From Pseudomonas mendocina (GTDB lineage: Bacteria; Pseudomonadota; Gammaproteobacteria; Pseudomonadales; Pseudomonadaceae), in the NCBI GenBank assembly GCA_037482215.1, contig CP148074.1, forward strand, positions 1 to 64,000: 64,000 nt of DNA, read 5' to 3'. Made by a program: the position numbers and the translations under genes. The stretch's first letter is position 1; the number at the start of each line of letters is the position of its first letter. Positions 33,109 through 41,642 of the stretch are shown here, one piece after another. The notes below the pieces were generated by a model that was not told the origin of the DNA, ran no database searches, and saw only the letters and a list, made by a program, of their open reading frames with translations.

Positions 33109-33498
33109 ATGTCCCGTTTGACCCGCGCACAACTGATTGAACTGGCTGAGCAGAAATACTTTGCCAACGTCGACAAGAAGAACATGGCTGATGTGTTGGC
33201 CTGCATGCATGACGACGTGGCCTTCACCATCCAGACCGACAACCTGACCCATCCGGGTGTGGCTGGCGTTGAAAAGATGTTCGACAACCTCTTCGCCAAC
33301 TTCGATGAGATCTGGCACGGCGATTTCGAGACTGCTGCCGACGAAGAAACTCAAACCGTCTGCTCCCGTTTCAATGTTTACCTGAAAGACCCGCAAGGCA
33401 ATGAAACCCGTCTGCGTAACTGCAACTTCTGGTATGTCGAAGACGGCCGCTTCAAACGTGTATTCGTCTTCATGAGTGGTGAAAACGTGCTCCGCTGA
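33109..33498 (+). CDS. SnoaL-like (NTF2-fold) protein
   Basis: 129 residues with the cone-shaped NTF2 fold pattern: N-terminal helices (AEQKYFANVDKKNMADVLAC), then HDDVAFTIQTD, and strands ending NFWYVEDGRFKRVFVFM. Relatives include polyketide cyclases, ketosteroid isomerase-like enzymes and small hydratases. The His-Asp pair HDD near residue 34 is typical. It may catalyse an isomerisation, hydration or cyclisation in the pathway; the reaction cannot be named. Ribosome binding site GAGAGGAATTACGC. A terminator-like hairpin follows before the next gene of the operon. Confidence 0.75.
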   Translation: MSRLTRAQLIELAEQKYFANVDKKNMADVLACMHDDVAFTIQTDNLTHPGVAGVEKMFDNLFANFDEIWHGDFETAADEETQTVCSRFNVYLKDPQGNETRLRNCNFWYVEDGRFKRVFVFMSGENVLR

Positions 33499-33506
33499 TG
33501 TGCTTC

Positions 33507-33531
33507 CGGGCCGGCAACGGCCCGTTTTTTT
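33507..33531 (+). terminator. Intra-operon terminator or attenuator
   Basis: CGGGCC (33507-33512) and GGCCCG (33519-33524) followed by seven T. It sits 9 bases after the SnoaL-like stop and 22 bases before the first reductase gene. It would reduce read-through to the two large flavoprotein genes. Confidence 0.8.
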
Positions 33532-33552
33532 CCTGAAAGCAAGGCTCACGAC

Positions 33553-35673
33553 ATGACACAAAATAATAAGAACCCTGGTGAAAACACTTATCCTCATCTG
33601 TTTTCGCCGCTGCGAATTGGCAACATCACTGTTCGTAACCGCTTGATGCAAACGGCCCACGCAAAGGGCTTCCATTCTGGCGCAGGCCTGACCAATAACC
33701 GTGATATTTACTACCAGGCTGAGCGCGCTAAAGGCGGCATTGGTCTGATCGTCACCGGCGCCCGCCACACCCACCCGACCTCAACTGGCCCCAATCGTTG
33801 CCTGGCTCGCGGTAACCGCGAAGAGATCATTGAGCGCGACGCCGAGATGGTGCGGGCGGTGCATGAGTTCGGCGGCCGCATCATTGCCCAGATCATCCAC
33901 TTTGGCCCGCAGGGTCGCAGCGGTGCACTGGACGATTACCGTGAGCTGTGGGGCCCTTCCACCATGAAGTCCCCCGCTTATAACGAGTGGGCGCGGGAAA
34001 TGACCCGTGAGCAGATGCGTGAAGTCTCCGAGCACTTTGCTCTGACTGCACTCAACTCCAAAGCCGCGGGATTTGATGGCGTGGAGCTGCATTTCTCCCA
34101 CGGCTATTTGCACCAACAATTCCTTTCATTCGTCTACAACAAGCGTACGGATGAATACGGCGGCACGCTGGATAACATCGTGCGCTTCCCGATTGAAACC
34201 ATGCAGGCGGTGCGCGATGCCGTCGGCCCGGATTTTGTTGTCGGCATTCGCGTGTCCATGGACGAGTGCAGCGTCGATGGCATGAAGGCCGATGTGGCCA
34301 CCGAAATGACCTGCAAGCTCGTGGAAACCGGCCTGATTGATTACGTCAGCGCCACTGCGGGCACCTACGCGGCTCACGCAGACCAGATTCCGCCGGGCGA
34401 TTACGCTGAAAACTGGCTGGTGGACGATGGCGCCCGCCTGCGCAAAGCGGTCAAAGCCATTCGTGATATCCCAGTGTTTATCGTGGGTCACATTGTTGAC
34501 CCGGCTAAGGCCGAATCGCTGGTAGCGGAAGGCGCTGCGGACATGATCGCCATGACCCGCACGCAGATTGCCGATCCAGAGTTTGCGAATAAGCTGCTGC
34601 AAGGCCGTGAAGACGAAATCAACCATTGCATCCGCTGCAATCAGGCCTGTATTGCTCGCTTGATGGCGGGTAATGCCATCTCTTGTGTGGTTAACCCGGC
34701 AGCCGGACGCGAACAACGCTTTGGTAGCCATACCTTCAAGCCAGCCAGCGTAGCCGCCAAATGGTTGGTTGTGGGCGGTGGCCCGGCGGGTATGCGTTCT
34801 GCGCTGGAGCTGGCCCGTCGCGGGCATTCCGTACGCCTGGTCGAGGCCAGCGACAAGCTGGGCGGCCAGATCAATCTGGCGGCAAAACTACCGCGTCGTC
34901 ACAAGTTTGGCTTTATCCCTCGCGACCTTGAGCGCCAGCTGCGTAAGGCCGGTGTCGAGATCAGCCTGAATACGCGTCTGAGCGCTGACGAAATCGTTGC
35001 GGCGAAAGCCGATGGCGTGATCATCGCCACCGGTTCCACACCACTCAAGACAGCCTTCACCTCGACCCGCCCTGCAGTGGATCGCGTGCCAGGCACTGAG
35101 CAAGACAACGTATTCAGCGTGGTCGAAGTGCTGCAAGGCACGGCGCAGCTGGGCAAACGTGTGGTGCTGTTCGATGAGGATGGTGGTCGTTACGCCCTGG
35201 GTACAGCCGAGTACCTGCTCGACCGTGGCCATGACGTGCACATCATCAGCCGCTTTATTTCCCTGTCACCGAACCTGGCCCTGACCCTCGATTTGCCGGT
35301 GAATTACCGTCACGTCTTCGCCAAAGGCCTGCGTTACACCCTCAACAGCTGGGTGCGCCGTATCGACGGTGGCAAGGCACAGATCTTCAACCTGTTCACC
35401 GATCAGGACGAGGCTGTGTTGGAAGCCGACAGCTTCATCATCGCCGCTGGGCATCGCTCGGTGGACGACTTGTACCAGCAGCTGCAAGGCCGTGTGGACA
35501 AGCTGTATTGCATCGGTGATGCGCGCCTGCCGCGTCCGCTGCAAGACAGCATCTACGAAGCCATGCTGGCCGGTCGAGAAATCCTCGATGACCCGAATCG
35601 CTTTATTGAACAAGGCGAGCTGGAAGGCTTTGACCTTCAGTGGCGAGAGACCTTGATTAGCAGCGCCCAATAA
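33553..35673 (+). CDS. Old Yellow Enzyme-type FMN/4Fe-4S/FAD oxidoreductase, paralogue 1
   Basis: 706 residues with the architecture of 2,4-dienoyl-CoA reductase and trimethylamine dehydrogenase. A TIM-barrel FMN domain covers about residues 1-350 (PLRIGNITVRNRLMQTAHA, the DGVELHFSHGYLHQQFLS catalytic region, KRTDEYGG). A 4Fe-4S cluster uses C359, C362, C366 and C378 (CIRCNQAC...C). FAD and NAD-binding Rossmann domains start near residue 405 (VVGGGPAGM). It likely reduces an activated C=C bond or oxidises an amine. It is followed after 34 bases by a paralogue of the same architecture, suggesting consecutive steps or a heteromer. Confidence 0.88.
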   Translation: MTQNNKNPGENTYPHLFSPLRIGNITVRNRLMQTAHAKGFHSGAGLTNNRDIYYQAERAKGGIGLIVTGARHTHPTSTGPNRCLARGNREEIIERDAEMVRAVHEFGGRIIAQIIHFGPQGRSGALDDYRELWGPSTMKSPAYNEWAREMTREQMREVSEHFALTALNSKAAGFDGVELHFSHGYLHQQFLSFVYNKRTDEYGGTLDNIVRFPIETMQAVRDAVGPDFVVGIRVSMDECSVDGMKADVATEMTCKLVETGLIDYVSATAGTYAAHADQIPPGDYAENWLVDDGARLRKAVKAIRDIPVFIVGHIVDPAKAESLVAEGAADMIAMTRTQIADPEFANKLLQGREDEINHCIRCNQACIARLMAGNAISCVVNPAAGREQRFGSHTFKPASVAAKWLVVGGGPAGMRSALELARRGHSVRLVEASDKLGGQINLAAKLPRRHKFGFIPRDLERQLRKAGVEISLNTRLSADEIVAAKADGVIIATGSTPLKTAFTSTRPAVDRVPGTEQDNVFSVVEVLQGTAQLGKRVVLFDEDGGRYALGTAEYLLDRGHDVHIISRFISLSPNLALTLDLPVNYRHVFAKGLRYTLNSWVRRIDGGKAQIFNLFTDQDEAVLEADSFIIAAGHRSVDDLYQQLQGRVDKLYCIGDARLPRPLQDSIYEAMLAGREILDDPNRFIEQGELEGFDLQWRETLISSAQ

Positions 35674-35707
35674 GAAAATTTCCTGTCTGATTGATGAGAC
35701 AAAGACC

Positions 35708-37786
35708 ATGACCGTAGAGCGTTATCCCCACCTGTTCGAGCCGTTGAAGATCGGCAATATCACCGTGCGCAACCGCATCATGCAGTCTGCACATGCCATG
35801 TCGTTCAACTCGCCGGATGGCTTGACCAACAACCGTGATATTCACTATCACGTGGCCCGCGCCAAAGGTGGTATCGGCCTGATGATTACGGGCAACCGCC
35901 TGATTCATCCGACCTCCAACACCTTCTGCCGGGGATACTCCTACGGTTATCGTCCGGAAATGGTTGAACGCGACCGGGCGCTAACAGATGCGGTGCATGA
36001 GTACGGCTCGCACATCATTGCCCAGCTCAACCACTTTGGTGTGATGGGCGAAACCCATGCGATGGATGACTACCGTGTGCTGTGGTCGTCCTCCAACATT
36101 AAGTCTCCGGTGTTCGGTGAAATGGCCAAGGCCATGGAGCGCTCGGACATGGACGAGATCGTCGAAGGCTGGGTGCGTTCAGCGCGCTACTCGAAAGAGG
36201 CCGGTTTTGACGGTGTTGAAGTGCACCTGGCTCACAGCTACCTGCTGCATCAGTTCATTTCGCCGCTGTTCAACAAACGTACTGATGAGTACGGCGGCAG
36301 CTTTGAAAACCGCATGCGCTTCCCGCTGGAAGTGATCCGCGCGGTGCGTGAAGAAGTCGGCAAAGACTTCGTCGTTGGTATCCGTATGAGTGCTGACGAA
36401 ATGGTTCCGGGCGGCATGGAAGTGCAGGACTGGATCAAAGTCGCACAAACCGTCGAAGCCACTGGCGACATCGACTATGTGATGACCACCGCAGGTGTTT
36501 ACCAGTCCGCCACTTACATCATGCCGCCGTACGACGTACCGAATGGCTGGCTGGCTGACCCGGTTGCGCGCCTGAAGCGCTCGGTCAACATTCCGGTGTT
36601 CGTGGTATCCGGTATCGGCAGCGCGGGCGAAGCGGAAGCGATTCTGGCCCGTGGCGACGCTGACATGGTGGCCATGACCCGTGCTCAGATCGCTGACCCG
36701 GAATTTGCCAAGAAAACCAAAGAAGGCCGTGAAGATGAGATCTATCACTGCCTGCGTTGTAACCAAGGCTGCGTAGGGCGGCTGTTCCAAGGCACCTCCA
36801 TGACCTGCCAGATCAACCCCGGTACTGGTCGTGAAGAAGTCTTTGGCGTGCAGACCCTGAAACTGGCTCCGGCGCAGAAGCACTGGGTTGTGGTCGGTGG
36901 TGGCCCTGCCGGTATGAAGGCTGCAGAAGGTCTGGCCAAGCGCGGCCATCGCGTGACCCTGTTGGAGAAATCCAACGAGTTGGGCGGCCAGGTTAACTAC
37001 GTGATTCGTATGCCACGCCGCGACTCCTTCGCCTGGATCACCGAAGACCTCAAGGTGCACATGGCCAAGGCGGGTGTCACTGTTCGCCTGAACCACACGG
37101 CGACCGTAGATTCAGTCAAAGCCCTTGCGCCGGACGGTGTAATCGTGGCCACCGGGTCTTTGCCGGATCGCAGCGGCTACTCCGACGTGAACCCGCTGGT
37201 GGATCAGGTGCCGGGTATCGACGCCGATCACGTCTTCACCGCTCTGGATGTGCTGGATCATCCGGAAAAACTCGGCAAGCGCGTGCTGGTCATCGACGAT
37301 GAAGGCACCCGTTATTCTGCCGGTATCACTGAGAAGCTGGTTGAGAACGGCCATCAGGTTCACGTGCTGACTCGCTGGAACGCACTGTTCCACAAACTGG
37401 GCGTGACCTTGGATCAGCCGATTGTGTACGCCAACCTGTTTGCTCAGGGACTGACTTACACCCTGAACGCCTGGGTCAGCCAGATTCGCGGCGGCGATGT
37501 GGATATCTTCAACCTGTATACCGCTGATGAAGAAACCCTGAGCGGCTTCGACAGCATCGTTCTGTGCATCCGTCACCTGCCTCAACAGCAGCTGTATTTC
37601 GACCTGAAAGATGCGCTGCCGAATGTTCACCGTGTGGGTGACTGCGTGACGCCGCGCCGTACCGACCACGCTATTTTCGAAGGCTTCCTGGCGGGCCGCG
37701 AGATCTTCGACAACTGGCAGCGTTATATCGAACCTGGTGCGATCGAGCAGTTCAACGGCCCGCTGTCCCGTGAGGCGTTTGAATAA
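35708..37786 (+). CDS. Old Yellow Enzyme-type FMN/4Fe-4S/FAD oxidoreductase, paralogue 2
   Basis: 692 residues, same domain order as its upstream neighbour: a TIM barrel with LKIGNITVRNRIMQSAHAMS and DGVEVHLAHSYLLHQFIS, then 4Fe-4S cysteines C348, C351, C355 and C367. Rossmann domains begin near residue 394 (VVVGGGPAGMKAAEGLAKRG). The two proteins are clearly related but have diverged, especially in barrel loops, so they are not a recent duplication. Last gene of operon A, with a terminator at 37843-37879. The natural substrate is unknown; BaiCD/BaiH-like, dienoyl-CoA reductase-like and amine dehydrogenase-like roles all remain open. Confidence 0.88.
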   Translation: MTVERYPHLFEPLKIGNITVRNRIMQSAHAMSFNSPDGLTNNRDIHYHVARAKGGIGLMITGNRLIHPTSNTFCRGYSYGYRPEMVERDRALTDAVHEYGSHIIAQLNHFGVMGETHAMDDYRVLWSSSNIKSPVFGEMAKAMERSDMDEIVEGWVRSARYSKEAGFDGVEVHLAHSYLLHQFISPLFNKRTDEYGGSFENRMRFPLEVIRAVREEVGKDFVVGIRMSADEMVPGGMEVQDWIKVAQTVEATGDIDYVMTTAGVYQSATYIMPPYDVPNGWLADPVARLKRSVNIPVFVVSGIGSAGEAEAILARGDADMVAMTRAQIADPEFAKKTKEGREDEIYHCLRCNQGCVGRLFQGTSMTCQINPGTGREEVFGVQTLKLAPAQKHWVVVGGGPAGMKAAEGLAKRGHRVTLLEKSNELGGQVNYVIRMPRRDSFAWITEDLKVHMAKAGVTVRLNHTATVDSVKALAPDGVIVATGSLPDRSGYSDVNPLVDQVPGIDADHVFTALDVLDHPEKLGKRVLVIDDEGTRYSAGITEKLVENGHQVHVLTRWNALFHKLGVTLDQPIVYANLFAQGLTYTLNAWVSQIRGGDVDIFNLYTADEETLSGFDSIVLCIRHLPQQQLYFDLKDALPNVHRVGDCVTPRRTDHAIFEGFLAGREIFDNWQRYIEPGAIEQFNGPLSREAFE

Positions 37787-37825
37787 AAAGCGTTTTCCCT
37801 GATGTGCACTGCCAAGGATGGCTTT

Positions 37826-37839
37826 TTTTGTATGCAAAA
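37826..37839. promoter_or_regulatory. TTTTGTATGCAAAA palindrome (candidate GntR operator 1)
   Basis: TTTTG-TATG-CAAAA, related to the two palindromes flanking the operon B promoter about 100 and 140 bases downstream. It lies just before the operon A terminator. Confidence 0.4.
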
Positions 37840-37842
37840 ATA

Positions 37843-37879
37843 CGACTGGTAATCCCTGATTGCCGGTCGTTTTGTTTTT
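37843..37879 (+). terminator. Terminator of operon A
   Basis: CGACTGG (37843-37849) pairs with CCGGTCG (37863-37869, one G-T pair), followed by a T-rich tail. Confidence 0.75.
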
Positions 37880-37924
37880 AGAGTTGTGTGAATTTGTGTT
37901 TTTCAGTGCATTTTAGTGAATAAA

Positions 37925-37934
37925 TTGCATGCAA
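37925..37934. promoter_or_regulatory. TTGCATGCAA palindrome upstream of the -35 (candidate GntR operator 2)
   Basis: A perfect 10-base palindrome ending 4 bases before the -35 hexamer. Its centre lies 43 bases (about four helical turns) from that of operator 3. FadR/FCD-type GntR proteins typically bind TnGT-N3-ACnA-like palindromes. Confidence 0.55.
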
Positions 37935-37938
37935 AGCG

Positions 37939-37967
37939 TTGACTGGCACCAAGGTGCTGGTTATAAA
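37939..37967 (+). promoter_or_regulatory. Sigma-70 promoter of operon B
   Basis: TTGACT (37939-37944), a 17-base spacer, then TATAAA (37962-37967), close to consensus. The start would be near 37975, inside the palindrome at 37967-37978, about 60 bases before the FAD oxidase gene. Confidence 0.75.
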
Positions 37968-37978
37968 TTGTATGCAAT
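37967..37978. promoter_or_regulatory. ATTGTATGCAAT palindrome over the start site (candidate GntR operator 3)
   Basis: A 12-base near-palindrome that overlaps the last base of the -10 and the predicted transcript start, a classical repression position. Confidence 0.55.
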
Positions 37979-38036
37979 CTAAGAGCGCTGTTAATGAGGC
38001 TCCTGACCTGAACGTTGACTGATTAGGAACAGGTAC

Positions 38037-39617
38037 ATGCTGGAAACACGCCATATCGACTACTTGCGTAGCACCCTTGGTCAGGAGTCCGTTCTGACTG
38101 ACGACGCGTCCCGTCGCTACTTTTCCACAGACTTGAGTTTCCAGCCTGAAGCCGTGGCTGCGGCGGTGCTCAAGCCTACCTCTGTAGAGGCTTTGGCACA
38201 GGCTGCCGCTTATTGTCATGAGCACGATATTGCCTTGGTGCCACGCGGTGGTGGAATGTCCTACACCCGCGGTTATGTGCCGACCCGCGAGCACAGCGTG
38301 CTGATTGATATGCGCGGACTGAACCAAATTCTGGAGATCAACGAGCAGGATATGTACGTGCGCGTACAGACTGGCTGCACCTGGAGTGATCTCTATGAGG
38401 CCCTGAAAGCCAAAGGTCTGCGCACCCCTTACTACGGCCCGCTGTCCGGAATGTATGCAACGGTGGGCGGTGCCCTGTCGCAAAACAGCCTGTTCCATGG
38501 CTCGGGCATCCACCACACCGCAGCGGAAAGCTGCCTGGGGCTGAAAGTCGTATTGGCTGACGGGCAGATTGTGCAGACAGGATCGTCCGCACACCGGCAC
38601 AGCAACGGTTTTTACCGCCATTTCGGCCCGGACCTGACTGGCCTGTTCACGGCGGATACCGGCGCATTCGGCCTGAAGGTCGAAGCTTGCCTGCGCCTGA
38701 TCAAAATGCCGCCTGCAACCCTGTGCGCCTCCTATGGCTTTGAAACCCTCGAAGCCATGCTGCAAGCGCAAACCGCTATCGCACGCGAAGGCATTGCCAG
38801 CGAGTGCTATGGCTTCGATCCGTTCTACAACGCCGGTTTTGAAGACAAGGGCTTCACCCTGAAGGAAGGCCTGTCAGTGCTGGCTGATGTGGCCAGCTCA
38901 GGTAAGAGCTTATTCAGCGGCCTGAAGAACGCGGTGAAGATGGCAACCCAGGGCAAGAAAGTCCTGAACAACATCAATTATTCGCTGCATATCGCCGTGG
39001 ACGGCCCGACCGACGAGGCCGCAGCGAGCATGCTGATGATTGCTGAGAACATCGTCAGCGAAAATGGTGGCGCGCCGATTGGTAATGCCATTCCGTTGGC
39101 CTTCCGTTCTCAGCCTTTCGGCGGTGTGCGCACCATTCTGTTGGGCAGCCAAGGCGAAGTGTGGATTCCGGTGCATGGCTTCTTCCCGCTGTCCCGTGCA
39201 GTGGATGCGGCGTTGACCACCGAGCGCTACTTTGCTGAGCACGCCGCGCTGATGAGCACCTACAACATCAAATACTCCTACCTCACCTGCTTCTCCGGTG
39301 CCGAGTTCGTGATCGAACCGAGCCTGTATTGGTTCGATGAGCTGGGCGAGTTCCGCCTTGATCTGATTGAGCCGGAATACCGCAAAGAATGGGGTGCGAT
39401 ACCGGCTGATCCGAAGACCCGCGAAGTTGCACTGAAGCTGCGTGAAGGTCTGCGCGAGTTGTACTTCAAGCTCGGTGCCTGTCACCTGCAACTGGGCAAG
39501 TACTATCCGTACCAAGAATCCATCGGCAATGCTGCCACTGGCCAGCTGTTGCAGAAGGTGAAGCGCGTGGTGGACGAAAAGGGGCTGATGAACCCCGGCT
39601 CATTGGGCTTGGAGTAA
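38037..39617 (+). CDS. FAD-linked oxidase (PCMH/VAO family)
   Basis: 526 residues. The FAD-binding PCMH domain covers about residues 35-215: LVPRGGGMSYTRGY binds the pyrophosphate, followed by VRVQTGCTWSDLYEALKAKG and YATVGGALSQNSLFHGSG. The C-terminal substrate domain is of the GlcD/vanillyl-alcohol oxidase type, ending EKGLMNPGSLGLE. It probably oxidises an alcohol, hydroxy acid or amine with FAD; no covalent-flavin His is obvious. ATG at 38037 follows AGGAACAGG. First gene of operon B, which has its own promoter and palindromic operators. Closely followed by the alpha/beta-fold gene (4 bases). Confidence 0.85.
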   Translation: MLETRHIDYLRSTLGQESVLTDDASRRYFSTDLSFQPEAVAAAVLKPTSVEALAQAAAYCHEHDIALVPRGGGMSYTRGYVPTREHSVLIDMRGLNQILEINEQDMYVRVQTGCTWSDLYEALKAKGLRTPYYGPLSGMYATVGGALSQNSLFHGSGIHHTAAESCLGLKVVLADGQIVQTGSSAHRHSNGFYRHFGPDLTGLFTADTGAFGLKVEACLRLIKMPPATLCASYGFETLEAMLQAQTAIAREGIASECYGFDPFYNAGFEDKGFTLKEGLSVLADVASSGKSLFSGLKNAVKMATQGKKVLNNINYSLHIAVDGPTDEAAASMLMIAENIVSENGGAPIGNAIPLAFRSQPFGGVRTILLGSQGEVWIPVHGFFPLSRAVDAALTTERYFAEHAALMSTYNIKYSYLTCFSGAEFVIEPSLYWFDELGEFRLDLIEPEYRKEWGAIPADPKTREVALKLREGLRELYFKLGACHLQLGKYYPYQESIGNAATGQLLQKVKRVVDEKGLMNPGSLGLE

Positions 39618-39621
39618 GGCC

Positions 39622-40419
39622 ATGACGGTTAAGAAGACTTATGTGGACGTTGCAGATGGGCAAATCCATCTGCGATACGTCAGTGGCAATGGCACAGTTC
39701 CCACGGTGTTTCTGCATCAAACCGCCAGTTCTTCAGCCATGTATCAGGCAGTGATGGAGCAGCTTGCGGACCTGGCGCCGCTGTACGCCTTGGATACACC
39801 TGGTTTCGGCGGTTCTTACCGGCCGCCCGTGGTGCCAACCACCGCGTATTACGTGGAAAGCCTGATGCAGGCCATTGATGCCCTGGGCATTGATCAGTTC
39901 AACCTGTTTGGCCACCACACCGGGGCTGCCCTGGCTTGCGAGTTGGCCGCTAAGCACCCCCAACGGGTGCGTAAATTGGCCATTCTGGGTCCGGTGCAGC
40001 TGACAGAAGAAGAGCGCAGCCTGTGGCGTGACAGTGCGGTTAAGCCTCTGAATATCGACGCCCAGGCCACCCACTTCAATGAGGTGTGGCAGCGCGTTAC
40101 CCATCTGGATCAGCAACCTATTGAGTACCCGCCTTCTGTGGCGCTGGCGACCCGCGAAGCGATCGACACACTGATCGCCGGTGACCGCTGGCATGAAGCC
40201 TACGCGGCGGTGTTCAACCAAGACTTCCCGGCATATCTGGCGCAGGTTAAATGCCCGCTGCTAATGATTTGCGGTGAAGCGGATGTGCTCTACCCCTACT
40301 TCCAGCGTGCTCGTGAAGCGCGGCCGGATGCGCAGGTGCTGGAGCTCAAAGCCGGTGCGTATGTGTTGGATCAGGAGCCCATGTACATGGCGCAAGTGAT
40401 CCGAGGGTTTTTCCACTAG
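39622..40419 (+). CDS. Alpha/beta-hydrolase-fold protein with non-canonical active site
   Basis: 265 residues with the alpha/beta-hydrolase fold (FLHQTASSSAMYQAVMEQL oxyanion region, LDTPGFGGS). The nucleophile elbow reads GHHTG (97-101), putting His99 where Ser is normal. The C-terminal region that should hold the catalytic His reads KAGAYVLDQEP, with none. The acid position GEADVLYP is kept. A classical Ser-His-Asp hydrolase is therefore ruled out on sequence. A lyase, cofactor-free chemistry or a binding role is possible. Similar GHHTG proteins are, from memory, annotated simply as hydrolases. Second gene of operon B, 44 bases before the methyltransferase. Confidence 0.78.
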   Translation: MTVKKTYVDVADGQIHLRYVSGNGTVPTVFLHQTASSSAMYQAVMEQLADLAPLYALDTPGFGGSYRPPVVPTTAYYVESLMQAIDALGIDQFNLFGHHTGAALACELAAKHPQRVRKLAILGPVQLTEEERSLWRDSAVKPLNIDAQATHFNEVWQRVTHLDQQPIEYPPSVALATREAIDTLIAGDRWHEAYAAVFNQDFPAYLAQVKCPLLMICGEADVLYPYFQRAREARPDAQVLELKAGAYVLDQEPMYMAQVIRGFFH

Positions 40420-40463
40420 GCAGGGTGTTTCGACAACGGCGGTTCGAAGACGAGGTAAAAACA

Positions 40464-41642
40464 ATGCAAACAATAAATGACACCACTTCGCAGTATCGTC
40501 ATGACGTACTGGTTCAGATGACCCACGATGAAGAAGCGCGTCAGGACTTCGTGCGCTGCTTCAAGCTGTATCTGGCCCAGAACGTTTCTCCCGGCAACAA
40601 AAAGGTCTTTGAAGACAAGGTCGAGCCGCAACTGAAGGCATCGGGCAAGGCCCAGAGCCTGGTTGAGATCGACCGTCTGATGAAGAAGCAAGAGTACTAT
40701 CAGTTCTGGAGCAGCCTGCAGCGCTGCAGCCAGGAAATGATGTGGAACTCGGTGCAGATTCCGGTGCAGCGTCAGTTACCAAAACTGGTTGAGAAAGCCA
40801 GCGCAGCACAGGCCAAACCGAAACTGGGCAGCCTCAAACTGAACCCGGATCTGAAAACCCCGGACTACCACACCGCAATCGATATTCACTGCATGCCAGG
40901 CGGCTACCACTCAGAGTTCTGCCAGGATGACGTGGCGGCAGGTGCGGTTTACGACCGTGCTGTGTATGTCTACGCCATGGGCCGTATGGGCCCGCTGAAC
41001 GACGACATCGGGGCATCCACAGCTAAGTGGCTGAAGGAGAACTACCCGGACTTCCAGCCCAAGCGCATCCTGGATCTGGGCTGCACCGTGGGTCACTCCA
41101 CACTGGCCTGGGCTGAGTTCTACCCAGAGGCTGAGATTTACGCCATCGACGTCGGTGCTCCGGTGCTGCGTTATGCCCATGCCCGTGCTGAATCACTGGG
41201 TGTGAAGGTTCACTTCATTCAGATGAATGCGGAGTTCCTGGATTTCCCGGATGATCACTTCGATGTGGTCAATGGCAGCATCCTGATTCACGAAACCTCG
41301 AAGAAAGCCGCGCGCAATATCTTCAAAGAGTGCCATCGCGTACTGCGCGAAGGTGGCGTGATGCTTCATGGCGAAACACCGCCCTACAAGGATCTGCCGC
41401 CCTACGATGCCTTTATGCTCGACTGGGATACCCGTAACAACAACGAGCCCTTCTGGCGCGGCAGCCACCTGATCGATCCGTTCAGCGATTGCGTCGAGGC
41501 GGGCTTCAGCAAAGACAAAGTCTTTGAAATCCTGGCGCCGAGCGCCTTTGAGGCAAAACTCAGCCAGCGCTACACCCATGTTTTCCAAGGCGGTGACTTT
41601 GGTGGCGGCGGTCAGTGGTATGTGTATGGAGCGTGGAAATAA
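40464..41642 (+). CDS. Class I SAM-dependent methyltransferase with long N-terminal extension
   Basis: 392 residues. The N-terminal 190 residues are mostly helical and unrecognised. The C-terminal Rossmann methyltransferase has motif I ILDLGCTVGHSTLAWAEF, motif II AEIYAIDVGAPVLRYA and post-motif FDVVNGSILIHE, then ECHRVLREGGVMLHGE. It may methylate a pathway intermediate or act as a non-methylating SAM-fold enzyme. ATG at 40464 has GAGG 8 bases upstream; an open extension to 40425 lacks support. Its stop overlaps the start of the next gene (TAATG). Confidence 0.8.
   Translation: MQTINDTTSQYRHDVLVQMTHDEEARQDFVRCFKLYLAQNVSPGNKKVFEDKVEPQLKASGKAQSLVEIDRLMKKQEYYQFWSSLQRCSQEMMWNSVQIPVQRQLPKLVEKASAAQAKPKLGSLKLNPDLKTPDYHTAIDIHCMPGGYHSEFCQDDVAAGAVYDRAVYVYAMGRMGPLNDDIGASTAKWLKENYPDFQPKRILDLGCTVGHSTLAWAEFYPEAEIYAIDVGAPVLRYAHARAESLGVKVHFIQMNAEFLDFPDDHFDVVNGSILIHETSKKAARNIFKECHRVLREGGVMLHGETPPYKDLPPYDAFMLDWDTRNNNEPFWRGSHLIDPFSDCVEAGFSKDKVFEILAPSAFEAKLSQRYTHVFQGGDFGGGGQWYVYGAWK

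Noticed and set aside
37944..37957. TGGCACC...TGC upstream of operon B as a fourth sigma-54 promoter
   Set aside because: GG and GC are 9 rather than 10 bases apart, a spacing sigma-54 does not tolerate, and the sequence falls in the spacer of a better sigma-70 promoter. No activator element lies upstream.
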